A program made the translations under genes and the position numbers. Source: Ligula intestinalis (lineage: Eukaryota; Platyhelminthes; Cestoda; Diphyllobothriidea; Diphyllobothriidae). Taken from it: a stretch of 64,000 bases of DNA. This document shows positions 11,853 to 26,800 of this stretch, piece by piece. The notes beneath the pieces were generated by a model. It saw nothing but the letters and a program-made list of their open reading frames with translations, did not search any database and was not told the origin of the DNA. The stretch is from contig JAYGXS010000004.1 in the NCBI GenBank assembly GCA_036362985.1, positions 24,835,728 through 24,899,727 on the forward strand. Reading direction: 5' to 3'. Numbering within the stretch: position 1 is the stretch's first letter; each line of letters starts with the position of its first letter.

Positions 11853-14800
11853 CTAAAATTGGACAGACGTTACATTGTGTACTTAAATAGATATAGTAGC
11901 AATGAGATAAAAAATCTGCGGAGTTCAGGTAATGAGAGCTATTTTCTGAAATGCTGGAATAAGATAGAATTTTGCTAGGACTTCCAAACTACCTCAATTA
12001 ATTAAATTGTGCGATTCACAAATGAAGAAAAAGGATCACTTTAACTGACTCCTATGATAAATACAGAAATAAAAACGAACTGTCTGATAAATTAATAAAA
12101 CATTACAGAGGGGAAGGAGAGAGAGAGAGAAAACCTGTTTTGTGCGATTAAAGAGCGGCTGCTGTGAGCTAAGCCAGTATGTATAACTAAAACAACGGTA
12201 GGTGTCAACTTCTTTCTATATAACACATTTCTTGTTCATTACTATGCGTTACGCAGTGACGGGTGGCGGATACAAAGCCGTTGAGAAAACCGTGGCCTCA
12301 ATAAACACAAGCTTCTTAAAATAAACCTCCTCCTTAGTGAAAATGACAGGTACAGTAGAATAAAAACATACTTGTCGGTTGGCTTGGCACAAAGCTCTGA
12401 ATAGTACTTGATTTTGGGCTCGGTGCCGCTGGTACGAAGGGTGAGGGTAACACCATTGTCAAAAGTGAAAGTTATCATCTGGCTCGAAGCACTAACAGGT
12501 AGTCGCTAAAAGGGAAAATAGAGGAAGCAATAGAAGTTGAGCTTGATCTAGACCAAGAAAAAACTCGTTAATTTTTAAGGAAATTCAGTATCTGACAAAA
12601 CGAGGCGTCCTAAAAAGTGTCATATTTTTTTGTCACTTAGAGCAAATCGCAGTCTCTGAATGGTGAAGAACCCATAGAGTGAGGCATACACCTTAGAGTT
12701 ACAAAGATGGTTGCCCAGAATGAACAAGTTTTTTTCGGCCTTGTATTTGTAATCTAGAGCAACGTATACCGATAATGGGGTGCAACACTAATTCTAAACG
12801 ACGTATTTTGGATCATAGGGCTTACAGCGCATGCTTTGATGTCGTTTAAAGACTCAGTACCTCTCCGGCCAAAAAAACCAGAAAGTACATAAATTTTGCG
12901 ATACGGAGAGCCGAGTAACCATTTTGGGCAATTAGTAACAAAGTAAATCCAATAAAAAGGATCAGATGACACTTCGGTCTGCGAGCGTTTTTCGGAATTC
13001 ATAAAGACCAGGTCAATACACTAGCATAGTGAAACTCTTAGACTACTCTGATCATCTGATTCTTCGTGACCGGGAACGTAAAATTGAGAGTATTATACAG
13101 AACTTAGTCTGAACCGAAAATCACTGCCGCCTCTCTGGATGAAATGAAGAAGGGAGATCCGGTAGAAAATTTGAGTTGGAGGTGGGAGAGGCCATAAAGG
13201 TTGGGATTAGGGTTTCAGATCGAATGACCAAAGTTTTAAATATTTAAGTACTAATTGTGTTTACTTAAATAGACTAGTAGCAACAGCAGCTGATTGGAAA
13301 TAATTCGGCAGAAGGAATGACATCTGCTAATTGTGTAAGGCCCGGCATATAATTTGAGCTACGAGACAGGACTGATACTGTGCAGTACTGAGATGAATTA
13401 CATCGTTTTCANNNNNNNNNNNNNNNNNNNNNNNNNNNNNNNNNNNNNNNNNNNNNNNNNNNNNNNNNNNNNNNNNNNNNNNNNNNNNNNNNNNNNNNNN
13501 NNNNNNNNNNNTGAAAACGATATGATATCTGGACCTCGAATGAATTAATTTTTAAAACCAAAACTTGGCATCTTGCCACAGCAGGAGGATTCAATCAGCG
13601 CCGTCTGAAATTGACTGAGCCAATTGGTGCTGGTATGAATCGCCGAACTTTCTGTAAGGGGCCTAAATGCCAACGATTCGAAAAAATCTGGCCACTTATG
13701 TGGTTTCAGTAAGCGTAGGCTCAAAAGTAAATGATTAGTCTCGAGTCTTGCCATCAGATGAAGTTGGTCGGGTGCCTCGATGTTACAAAGATTTTGTCGT
13801 TTTGGGTTTGTGACAGCAAAAATCCACCAATAATATGTCAGCATTTTGTCGACCCACACCCTCGGCACCGGAGATAAGTAAACAGTTGAGAAAACATGTA
13901 AGCAGAAATGTGGTGTCACGAGTCGAACAAAAAAAAACAGGTCGATAATGGATGCTGCACTGTGTTTCCGGTTCGCGCCGAAAGAAAAAATGCTTCGGCT
14001 GATATAGAGACGGGCTGGTGGCACTTCTGTGACGCCACTCCATGGGGCGCCAGCACCGTATGTGCAAGTTGAACTTTGTACAAAATGGAGAGCTTTGCGT
14101 GCATACTTATTCTACAGAAGGCTAATAAGCCATAACTGGCGATCACAGTTTCTCTTATCCCTTTCGGTAAAGGATTTTTGCCTATAAGAACCGCTAGCAT
14201 CTGTGGTGGACGGGTCGTTGACTGGCTAAAGTCAGTTGCGCTAAGATGGGCTGACTTTCCTTGGCGGTAGAGCTAACGCCTAGAACGCATAGCCTGTGGA
14301 GAAGAAAGTGAACTGTTATAAGCAGATTCAGTGCCAAGTCGGCAGAGACAATGATTGGCCAGCTCGAAAGGCCAAGCAAAGACATCCGCCAACGTTTTAG
14401 AAGACCTGCACACTGACACACCGAAAGCGTATCCAAATATTCGGCCACACCCCCAAATTCCTACAGCGCGCACGAATAAAATATTGGCACACAAGCTCAG
14501 TAGAAGACAGGGAAATTTTTGCGCGTTTGGCAAGGGAGTGGACACTCAATGATTAACAAAAAAAGTCAAGCCACGGCTGGGAGAAGGGAAGTCAGCATGA
14601 TTCGCGTCGTTAAAAAAAGAAACAAAAGTCAGAACTGCTAACAAATAACGACAGGAGGACTCACGGCTTTCTTGTCAGCGTAGGAGCTGTCGTAATCAAC
14701 TGTGAGGTCACGCACCCCTGTGACTTTGAAGCGACCACAGGCGGCAGGATAATGACCAGTCTGCGGCATCTTCCGCAAGCGGTCGAACATCTTGCCAATC

Positions 14801-17800
14801 TTTGGTGGCTCGTAACAGAAATAGTAGCCGTTGTTGGACACATGTTTCCCATACCTGCGCAAAACGACACGACAGTAGAGACGGGGCGTACGAATGAATG
14901 AAGAGCAATCTAAAATGAGATATTGATCAGAGCAGCGACATCGCGCTAAAAGTGACTTTAGCGCTTCACGGTAAAACGGTCTGATAGGCTTGGAAGCAGA
15001 CAAGATAAACCACTTGTAAAGATATAGGAGATTAGGTTTGTGTAAACCGAGACGATCCGAAGGCGAAAACAATTATACGGGAGGACTGGATAAGGAAGGG
15101 GGTACAAATTTAGATGAATTAAGAGTAGGGCTATCGGTTAAAAGAGATCAGTGCAGCCTTAAGAAAGTGAGGAGTTTTCTCAGGAAATCCTGATGATAAG
15201 TAGAGGCAAAGCGGATAAGTTCATTGACGGAACAGCCCACAACTGACCACTGCGGCTGAACAGCGGAGCATAGGACGAATATCAAAAATAGGATTGCAAG
15301 TAAAAAAGAGACGAGAAAATCAAACGATCACGTAACTGGACTGTATCGACTAGCATACAATCTGGTTTTGTTGACTATAGTGCTCAGAGCAACCAGGAAA
15401 ACCATGAAACATGCCTTTCGATTAATCCCGCCACTCAGAGCACAATTTTAATCCGGTTCTGATGGTTGCATTAGAACGTTCGAAGTAGCCCATCAGGCTA
15501 ATAGTCTGTGTACTCTTGTTCGAAAATGGTGGCAATACACTGAGTCCAGACAGCTCAAACAGCTATTGCGAGGACGGCCAGCAACGATAAATTTACGTTT
15601 TTATATAAGAAAATGGGCGAAATGAGGACGTTCTTCAAATCTGTTCACCTTCATATTCTGATATCACAGCCCCTTCCCCCCTTCCTCCGTTATAGCATGC
15701 AGGACGCAAAACTATGAAACAATCTTATTCATCTCATCCGACTATGGCTGCGAAACGAGATTGTGAATGCTACGCACTGAAAACAAGCATGCTTCTGTTT
15801 TTTTCAATTTACTTGATGTAGTAAACTAATCACTTGGCGCAGTCCCAAGTTCATGAGTCTGGAACTGTCGGGTCCACTGATTAAACTAAGAGAAAGCGTT
15901 TACCAATCATGACAGAAGCAGCAAACGGAACGTGAGGTGCAGACACAAATAAGGTGACAGGAAATCTGTTATGTCACATACAGAAGGCTAAAGCGATGCA
16001 AAAAACAAATAATAATCACAATTATAACACGGGCGGGTTGACGAGGATGATTACGATGGTGGTGGCAGAAGTTAAGACGATGGAGATGAGTATGACGATG
16101 CCTAAATAGGAGGAGGAGAATACGTTTGGCATCCTACTTGGGTGAACGACGATTCAATGACAAACTGCGTTAGGGAACTTGCAAAATCAGTGAACATCGT
16201 CAGGAATATAGGGCAAACGAGTGTCCCTCATTGAAAGTTTGGCAACTGAAATTGATTTTAATCCCTGTGATTTCATGATTTTCTTTTGCCCTTCTTTAAC
16301 TAAGTTTTGTCAAAATTCGGCCTACTTTGAAGCGGCGAATATATCGGGTGAAGACAAAAGTGTGTGTCAAAAAGCCGCCCAATTGGTTGGCGAGCGCTAG
16401 ATTGTGCGGACCACTGCCAACGCTAACGAACCCCAATGCTGTTGTCTTTTTAAGCCCAATCGACGTTGCCATTGTCCCCGTTTCGGGTCCAGCAACGCGT
16501 GTAACTCCGATGGAATGTCACCAGCATTTGCTACTTTGCCGGAGGGGGCTGTGGGAATTGCAGTTTCGGCATGTGACTGGGCCACACCCTCCGCGCGCAA
16601 ACCTGGCACGTGGCTCTGGACGCGCGCTGGCAGAAACCACCGTCCCCGCCCCACACTCGAAATCCCATTGCGCACAATTTACTAATCGAATCCGCTGAAC
16701 GGGCGGACGGATGTGTATAGGTGGCGGTGATTGTGGGGGCGGAAAATAGCTGCTTCTAAACAGCGCGGTTTAATGGCTCTCGCAGTGAATTACGGCCCCA
16801 CGTGAACAACATTAATCGCGATGGCAACTTAAATGTCGCACATGCCTAAATCGACGATACTACTTACATTTGGTGGCAGCGTGGACTAGTGCGGAAAATA
16901 ATCCGCGGATGATTTGTAGATTTTGGCACTCTGTTACGTATAACCTTTGCCACAGGCGTAAATCAGCCTCGGAAACAGGTGGCTGCTTATTCAGAGGGCA
17001 AAAAAGGATAAAGAAGACGTCTGATTTATTAAATGTGGCTAGGCAAAAAATAGACTCTTCTCACCTTTGAGACTTTGGAACGCTACGTGCTTGTTTCAAA
17101 GCTTATTCATCTACCTCAATATATCTCCGTGAGAAGACTGCCTAAGTTTACATACATGATATGAATTTTGCAAAAAACTATTAAGATACTTTCACATATT
17201 TGACTACAACAATGACGAAAAAGATGCAACCGCTAAAACGAAAAGTGTACTGGCCTGGCGTTTCGTAATCGTATCTCAGACCGTCTCTGATGAGGACTCC
17301 GAGCAGGGATTCGAAACTTCGGGCCAATAAAATTCTTGTTCTAGGGCCCGCATGTTCCGCTTGTGGCCTGCTTCCTGCAACTTGCAGATTCGCTTTTACC
17401 AGCAATTTAAGTCATGTTCTCCATATGTCTATAGTTAAAATTCTTTATTTAAAATCCAAACACAACTAGTCCCTCCAATATTAATTTGGGACCTAGGAAA
17501 GTTTGGCGGCATCCTGGCTAGACATCGCGTGACCGAATTTATGTGAGCGACCAAAATCAGCAAAAAATGCACTCTTTTTAGGTAGGGCGTTCTCCCATTT
17601 TGATTCCCAGTAATAACTGCAAAGACACTCGACCTAGATGTAGCATGTTGCCGTGCGTATTTAATAAACTCGAAACTGTCGCATGTTTAGTACTACTGAA
17701 ACACTGCTAAAGTAAATGTTATTGTCAGGGGAGTTTTAAAATGTTTCAGCTGGAAGGACTGCAGCCAAAACTCTCCAAGTTGAAGTGCATCACAGGAAAA

Positions 17801-20800
17801 ATAAAATAGAAATCACCAGTGAGAGGTGGGACTAAGTTAACAGAACGTTTGGGGACAAGAAAAAAGCACGGACTAAGGGCACTCAGTTGGAACTCGTCCT
17901 TAGTTTTTCATCATCTCACTGAATAGACATGAATTGACAATGGCCCGAAATCAGCCCTCCCCATAAAGTGTCCCGAGGCCTTTGTGCAGCCAACAGCAAA
18001 GTTGATATGATTACAGGAAAGGACGCATGTGTTTCGAATGCTCCCTTGGGACAGCCGCAGGGCGTATTTTCAACCCCTCCAGAAACATTGGTAGCTTAGC
18101 TCAGCTAGTTGCATGGTGAAAAGACTTGTGCGATTCAGACACGTGATAAATGCCTGAATGCGAATTAAATGCAAATGGACGGCTTAAGGACTCCTGCCAC
18201 ACCTTCTCAGCTTGGGAGACAGGCATGGATAGCCGGTGACTGCCGGTAAACTCGAAACACCTCTATCAGTAGCAGTATTAGTTTATTGAGGGAAAGATAG
18301 GCGAATGCCTTTGAACTCCCTGTTGGTAACAGGTTGATAGGAAATAAGTTGATCCAAAGAAAAATTTAGAATGTACGACAGTTACATATTCCGGGAAGAC
18401 AATCTTCACAAAAATATAACAGAAAAATATATGACTACTCGCAAATCACGAGTAGTATAAGTTGGTGCAGTGCATGTGATAAGCAATGCGATTCATTGTA
18501 GAGTGATGCATTGTTATCTGATGAAGGAGTTTTTACCTTCATTGCGTTTGCGCTTGATACATGTCCAGTCTACTCTTAAATGCATTGTCACAAGCGGAGA
18601 GGACAACCTCTTCTGGAAGAGCGTTCCACGCTGAAACTACTCTGTTGGTGAAGAAAAATTTTCTTCCGTCGATCCTTGCTTTGCTCGGGCGTAGTTTAAG
18701 GGAATGCCCGTGCAAAGTTGGCGTGTTAGCCTGGGCAAAGAAATCACCAGGAACGAAACAACAATGCAGGTTATTCATAATACGGAAGGTTAATATGAGG
18801 TCCCCTCGGAGTTGTCTGTAGGAAAGGGGGAATAGGTCGATAATGGACAGTCTGCTTTCATAGGGCAATGTTCCTAGACCTTTGACCATCTTTTTCGCTC
18901 GCCTCTGGACCTTCTCTAAGACAGTACAATCTTGGACAGTCCAAGGTCACCATGCCAGTATAGCGAACTCCAAGTGCGGCCGAATGAAGCTTCCAAAGAT
19001 TTTGGAAAAGCTGTCTTTTTCAAACCCCGTAAAGGCTCATCTAATCACTAAATATAATTCGATTACTGAGAGCATGTTCTACTTGAGCGAGCGAGGGCTG
19101 TTCTGATGGCACTGTCAACGCAGCCCAGGAATTCATAGATATTTTATGGAAAAAAAAAGCTGTTTGATACTAACAAAATGGAATCTAAAATTCTTCATGC
19201 GCACTCAGATGACAAGAAATAACCACGTCACCGAACGAGAACTTACGTGTCAAAAACTTTCTCCAATTGCTGCACCAACGAAGACTTCTGAGCGTACAGA
19301 TGAGAGGTCATTTCACAGACAGTAGCCAGGGCCCCGATGCCATCCTTGTCCAGCACGGTAGTTCCCGACATGAACCCTAAGGCAGCATACAGCGAATCAA
19401 GATCGCAATACAGTCAGTGAACTGGATATGTGGAGGAAAAACCGGTAAAAGCCTCCAAATAGCGTGAGACGATGGCGTGGTAAAGTTGAACCTTCCATCA
19501 GCGCAGTAGCAAAGTAAAGTCGATAATCGAACAGTAAGGGGAAGAGGGAGGGAATCGCGATCTGCCATAAGGTAAAACATCGAAAAAGTAGTCGCTTTAT
19601 CAAATCTACGTACAGGTGATCAGCTGCTTGAGTTTGCAGCATGGAAACGACACGGTTTGTGCAACATTCTAAAAAGAAGCGGGAACAATTAACTCCAGCA
19701 TATGGCAGCCGTGTGGTTCTGACGACGATTAGTCAGGCAGTTGGAAGGTCATATTTCTAGTAGGAAAAGGCAGCGGGGAATGTATGTCAATCATCCATAA
19801 CAAGGACGCATTTGTGTCTATTATCTTCTTTTATGGTTGGGCCGAGCACTAATCCCGTCGGTAGCTTGTGCGATATCATTCACGCGGACGGCCTATGGCC
19901 AATCAATAGCGCAGCGTGGGATGAGTCATCAGGTCGACGTGCGGGCGAGTCAGTTGGGGCTGCTCCTAATAGTCTCTCCTTTGGAGGAAGATGATAGTGC
20001 AGTAGATGCTCCGCAAGTCGACATCCTTTGTCCATTCCGTGGGATTCAAGATGGCTAACGTCTCTCGCAGTGGTTGAAATTTTTATTCTTCCCGCGGACG
20101 GGACTATACATCACACATGAATAGTCAGATAGGTGACAACCAAATGCGATACTCACACGAATTGAGGCAAAGGTTCGCATCCCACGTACGTGAGAGGAAG
20201 AAGCTGTGTCGAACAGCGGGATCATAGTTTTAGTAGTCTCAGCTTTCGAACTCCTACAGGAGTCCATCGTCAGGTATATGGAAACAGCAATAAATCATTA
20301 AGACTTGCGGGGCGGACTATTATGATGGCAAATACCCAACTTGCACCGACAAATCACGGCAGGGGAGAGCAGGCACTAATGGAACTTGGTTCGGCTAAGT
20401 TTCCATATATCTGACGATGGACTCCTGCAAGAGTTCGAAAGCTAAAACTAATAAAACTATGATCCCGCTGCTCGACACAGCTTCTTCCTCTCAAGCTATA
20501 CTCACACGGCTTAAAATCTTGAACGCTTCCAGGAAAAAATGAAACCGTTGTGTTCCGAGTGGGGGCTCTTACTTAGGACTCTAAGAGGCGTAAGAACAGC
20601 AACGAGTAACCAGGCAACAACAAGGTGAAATATACTGCACACTTCCAGTTTATTGGCCCTCGTCAGCTAACCTGATGTGTTAATCTGAGTCTAGTCCATC
20701 GTTGAGTTTGACCAACTAGCAGGTGCGTAGTGATTCCTTACTTTACTCATTGCAACCGGCAATATACACGGCTACCTGAAGATGATGTTCGACGATTCCC

Positions 20801-23800
20801 TATAAGACGCATACTAGGGAGGATAGCTTTGTAGCACGACTCATAATTCGATGAACAACGTACCCTGACAATTTTCAATCATCTATTCCACAAACGTCAA
20901 GGTGCCACGAGAGTTCGCATGCAAACTATTAGGAGCAACGTCGTGCGTTCTCAATTTAAAATATACCTTCTACTTCTCATACTCATCCAGGGGTCAAGCT
21001 ATTTCACTAAAGGGAGGAAAAATGCTCGCAATGGCCGAAGGTACTCAAGGCTTCACTCAGACAGGCCGACGGATGTCCCAGCGACACCCCATTTTGGGAG
21101 GCAAAACCAGCAAAGAACATACCGATGGCCTCTTCGAAGGCAAAGATTACTTCCGTTCCGGGGTTTTTGGTCATAAGATCATAAGCCTTGTTGGCGATCC
21201 ATTTGAACCCAGTTAGAGTCTCCTCAAAGTTGAAGCCTTCCTTCTGAGCGATTGAGCGGAGAATTTTCGAGGACACTGTGCTTGAGACCATGTAGACCTT
21301 TGAGACTGTAGGGAAAGGAAAGAACATGACTTGCAAGACGATCTGCGCTACACATTACTCAACAAAAAATAACTCAACACGCAGCAGCGAGTTAAGCGCA
21401 TCAAGCAGGGACAAAAAGCAGTCTCGAAAAAACAGTAGAAGTTAGCGATACGTTTGCAAGTGTACCAAGAACTAAGAGCACTAAGAACGCATGAGATCAC
21501 GAACGCGGAGACAGTGAGAATGCCTAAAAGAATAGGGACTTTTTCTACTACCAAAGACATGTTAAGGAAAACTCTAGCAGCAGCAACTGGACTTCAACAA
21601 TCAAACTTTGGGCAAAAGTAGCTTATGTAAGCCCACTAATATACCTTAGTCCCAGCATTTGTCTTGCAAAAACGTTTTTTTTAGAGTTTTCGGGCGTGGG
21701 GAAGTAGGATAGACGGAAAACGAAATTTTTGTAAGTGTAAAGTAAAAAAAATGTAGCAGAAGTTGCTTCCCGTGGCCGCTGAGAGTAGGTTGTTCCGCAT
21801 GTACATTGAAGGTGTACGCGGCGCTTCGCGCCCCGGACTATACTAATCTAACTCCAGAACGGTAAATTGGACCTCAGGTAAGTTTAAGTAGACGACCTCC
21901 TAATTAGCATTTCAATTGTTCGGGAAATTCAACAAACCTGAAATTGGATAATCGGGTCTGTCCGATAATACAGATAAGGAATATCTACAGATATAAATCA
22001 ACAAAACATGTAAATACAGTAAAATAAAATGCATTGAGCATCTATTAAAGTACATTCCACTGCGTGTCCTAATTCACCACCCATTAAATCCTATAATCAA
22101 CGTTTTCGTAGGAAAACATGCGGGGACTAGGGATTAATGAGTGGGCCAACATAAGCTACTGCTGCTCAACTTTGTTTCGCAGAAAAGAAAACCGCAAAGA
22201 AACCCGTTTTTCTCCTCCAGATATGATTTCTCTTCAGTGGAGGGCCCTAAAAGAATATTCGTTGAGTTCTCTTTGTAGAACATGCAATACCGCCAACATG
22301 CAAAGCGCATAGGCAGCATGGCTGGCATTTACACATCTGCAGAGCAGCACGACAAGGAGTACGTTTTAACGAGGTTTGCCTTCCGACTGCCTTCGAGATG
22401 AGGGAAAATATTTGCCCAGTTTACTTAATAAGGGGCTGAAATGGAGGGAAGTCTACCGAACTGTGGGGCCCCCCTCCTCCTCCCCCCAGAAATTCGGAGA
22501 GTTTTGACCGATACTTAGATTTTCATCCTTACTTAACCTTTTAAAAGTTTCTCAGTACTAATTGCAGTTCTACACTTGACTGTGCAGAGGCTGGATTTTT
22601 TGCCAAACACTGCCAGCGGGACCCGAATCCAAATTGCGCTACACCCAGCGTATGGTTGGCTGCAAGAAACAAAATCTCCATGAAAGTCCCACGGTTTACA
22701 CTTACGATCCTTAGTGGGGTTTCGTTTCCTCCACTGTGTCCATATCCACCAGCCCAGCAGTGTCGCCGTTTCGTTTCCGTTCAGGATCTTCCATGAGCCT
22801 CTAAAGGAATAATAACAAAAACAACCTACAGAGTCTCACAGTGTCTTATACATCAATTAGCAGTGAACGTCTAAGGTGATGCACTGCGCAACGCAAACGG
22901 TGTATCCACCGCCACCTTGTTGACAGACGAAAAAAAAACGAACTTTTGGAGTTCGGCTACGGAATGCAAATAATTTGTCGGCGTCAAGTGTCAAGGCAAC
23001 CTAATAGCACACGCCAGATATATTTAACGCAATGATGTTAACAGGTTTTAGTTGTTTACAGGTGAGTGCAAACATGGAGGGGCGGGGGGCGGGACTCCGT
23101 ACCCTGTTGGCGAGACCCATTAAACATGTGTACGAGCAGTGTCGGTGCAAGGGGAGGGTAGCGTGCAGACAGTAAATTAACAATTGAAGCGAGGGTGGTA
23201 CCAGGTCGCAAAGCCAAGTGTAACACACAGAGAAAAAGACCGCCTATTAGCAGTACCACCCAGACACCTATTGACGTCATTAAGACTTGCGGGACAGTCT
23301 AGTAGAATGGAAAATACCCAACTGGCACCGATAGAGTATGACGGAGGGAAGGGGGCAGGCACTAACGCACCTTGGTTTGATTATAACCCATTCGCCACAC
23401 CTCGGCTGCAGACAAACCGCGTTGTGTACGTGCGCATGTATGCGTGTTTCTAGCCCCAGTTAGTTGTCAGAATTAAGGCAGAAATAATTCCATATCAACT
23501 AACCCCCATGCTCGGTCGTCTGCCAGTTTGCTTGACCAATTCGGTGGCTGGTTGTGCAAGACTGCTGACACTAATTCGGAGCATGTTCGTTTCCAGAGGC
23601 ATGGGAGTCAGTGTGCAAACATTCCTGCTCTAATACATAGAGCCGCCTAGGTGACGATCAGCAAATGATAACGCAAGCAGTGTTGATGCGGGAGGGCGGA
23701 AGCAACCGAATAACAATTTATGTCAGGGTGGTACTAGGTCGCAAAGCCAAATGGAACACAAAGAAAAGCACCGCCTTCTAGCAGTACCACCCAAGCCAAC

Positions 23801-26800
23801 GTAGGCCAACTGCATGCTCCTTCGCCAGTTCCAACACGGGCTTGAGCCGTCCATATCGGCGTCTCGCCGCATGACAGCCGGCATCTCGTCGCCTGCAGTT
23901 CCCGGTCAGGCACCCAACTCACCCCCGTGGACCTTTGGCTCAAGCCGGCTGAGATCGCGGCTTTTCTCCGTCTCCCAACTGCACCCAGTTTGGACTCCGA
24001 CGGGGACCCCTGATCCAACAAGGGCAACCAACCAAACAACCAGGGCCCCATTGGCGTCATTAAGGCTTGCAGGACAGTCTATTATCATGTCAAATACCCC
24101 ACTTGCATTTACAAAGCACGAGGACGGCCAAACGCTAGTGGACCTTAATTTGTTTAGGTGATTATGACCCGTCGGTCAGACCTTTTTCTGCAGGCCATCC
24201 ACATCCTGTTCGATTGCATGTGTGTGTGTGTGTGTTTCTGGTCCTGGATGGTGGTCAGAATAAACGTAGAAATAATTCCATATCAATTAACCCCCACTCT
24301 TTATCGTCTACTACCTTGGTTGGCCAGTTCGGCATACTAGGGGACTGGCTATGCACAACCTCTAACACTAAATCAGTGCTTCTCTGCAAGTGATTCGGTG
24401 AATGAACAGTCCTACCTTAATACATACAGTCACCTAGGTGACGATCAGCAAATAACTATTTCTTAAGATAATGAGGGTAAAAAATGCTAACCGCCCTATA
24501 TATGCAAAACGTAGAACGGTTAATGTTCAAACGAGTAAATACAAAAAGGAACACATACGTGGGGAGTTTCTCGGCTACAGCCAGACGATCGGCATCGGGA
24601 TCGTTTGCCACAATCACCTTAGCGCCGCACTTATCAGCGGTGGCCATCGCCAACTGTAATGCTGATTTGCCCTCCTCGGGGTTCGGAAATTTCACAGTGG
24701 AGAATTCAGGATCGGGTTTAATCTGAAAGCGTACAATAAGCTTAGCATGGATAAGTGTATGTGCCATAGTCTCCACCAATAAATTTTCCACCGTAAATTG
24801 GTCCTGAGATTCTGATGTTTTACTGTGTTGATTACAGAGCGTCCATCGACATCGATGGAGACTATTTTAACGCGATCCATATAGAAAACAGTCTGACAGC
24901 GCCCCCTCCCCCCCCAAATTTCCCATCTTGGCTCGCTGTAGTAATGCCGCAATGTTTCCAAACGTGCCACAGAGGGCGAAATTCGGTTGCCGAAATTTGT
25001 CGTGAACTGGGGTGGGTGTCACCGACGGGACTTACATCGATTCAAGCACCTTGTGGTGCAGTTCAGCACTGGTGATTTTCGCTCAAGAAGGCTATGCAGT
25101 CCTCTATCTACATTGGTGAAATTCCTAACGTTCAATACGCTCTAAATTCCATCCTAGCATGGATCTTTTATATTCAGTCTCACATGTCCTAGTAGGTAGT
25201 GCATCGAATACATTCTTGACTTTGCACAAGCCTAGCATCAAACTTTGAAATCGATCCAAACGAAATATCACACGAAAGACGCAACGATAATCTACGTGTG
25301 CCTAACTTTAAGCGTGTCAGTCCTTAATCCACTGCAACCGTCGCAGGTGCGACGTGTGAGAGAATGCAACAAGTGAATTTGTATAGGAAAATCGATGCAC
25401 AAAAATAAGCTTATAGTAAATTGCCACGCAGGCAGAAGCTGTGGACAGATATTTGCAGCTGACGAAACCGCAGTAAAACGGAATCTTCACAACCTCACCT
25501 AGGACTGAAATTAAATTAATAGCAGCGTCAACTTTCAGCTGTTGGTCAACGGATGTATCTACGTTTCCACGCTGAAAGTGACAAGTGGCTCACCATCCAC
25601 CCGAATGGTGGGCGCATGTCGCCAGCGGCCAACCAACACTCACTGCTTGCTACGGCCTTTAGCGCGAAATGAAGCACGTAGTGCTGGTGTTCTGAACCCT
25701 GTACGATAGAAATTGGCCTTGGGATAGCAGGCTTAATATAATAGTTAAGGTATGGATAAAATCTTAGTAGAAACGCTACCAAGTTTAATGAACAAAATTG
25801 ATATATCCTAACTACTTACCTGTTCAACAACCGGAACCATGTGCTGAAAACCGAATTCCTTGAAGATTCTTTGAGCAGCCGGCGCTCCGACACCATGCAT
25901 TGCCGTATACACAAAGGTGACGTCAGATTTCTCGTTTTCAGCTCTGTTCATTTGAAAGGGGTTGAATTTCGTTTTTAGAGCAAGCAGCATTTAGCAAACC
26001 AAAAACAGTTTGAAAAAACTCTTTTCAGTCATAAAGGTTCAAAGCAAACATAAGCCTCTTGATATAATACGAACGCAGATGAACTGGGGTAAACACTGTT
26101 AGTTATGCTGCAAAAACCGACCAAAACTGTCCTCTTATGCTGCATTATCTCGGTATACTTGGGCTTCTTCTATATCAAGTATGATTTGTTATCTATCGAG
26201 TGAAGAACCATCATACGTTAGAGCATAAAAGTCTTAGCCAAAACATTACGGCTTTAAAATAGGGGGACGAATTTTCTTTCAAATTAAAACATTAAAATGC
26301 ATCGATAAAATTGTTAAACAGCGAAGGTATTAAAGCGGCGCCATTACTAAGAGTACGTAAAATCCTTCATAGTATTGAGACAACTCTGAAAACATATTTT
26401 TTTGTTGACGCCCCAGTCTTTCGAAGATCGACAGTGGCTCGATTAAACTTTTAATAAACATTTAAGCAGAAAATTGAAACAAATCAGAAAAATTCAACAT
26501 GAAATTTTTTTGATTTCGACTTCAAGGAAGATATTTAAATTTTTATAGGAGTATTCCAGCATAGACATTTGAGGAACCGATCGGTGCACAAACAAATAAT
26601 ATTTAAATTTGTCACGTCCCTTCTAAGTTTCAAAGCTCCTACCCTACAGTATATAAAGGAAGAAACTACAACCTTCTTCTTGATCCAAAATTGGCAGGAC
26701 TTCGTAGGTGTGCAGTGAAAGAAAAATGTACTACGTGAAATGCTGAATTAGTGACTGCTTATGATAAAGCCGGAACAAAGTTTTTGGCACTAAGGACGCC

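Noticed and set aside
13545..14024. 159-codon minus-strand frame as a possible extra PGM2 exon
   Set aside because: PGM2 exons 11 and 12 join in phase without it and the vertebrate protein has no insertion at that point.
16327..16698. 123-codon frame in PGM2 intron 10
   Set aside because: Three overlapping frames of similar length exist in the same GC-rich patch; none has family similarity or flanking splice sites that fit PGM2.
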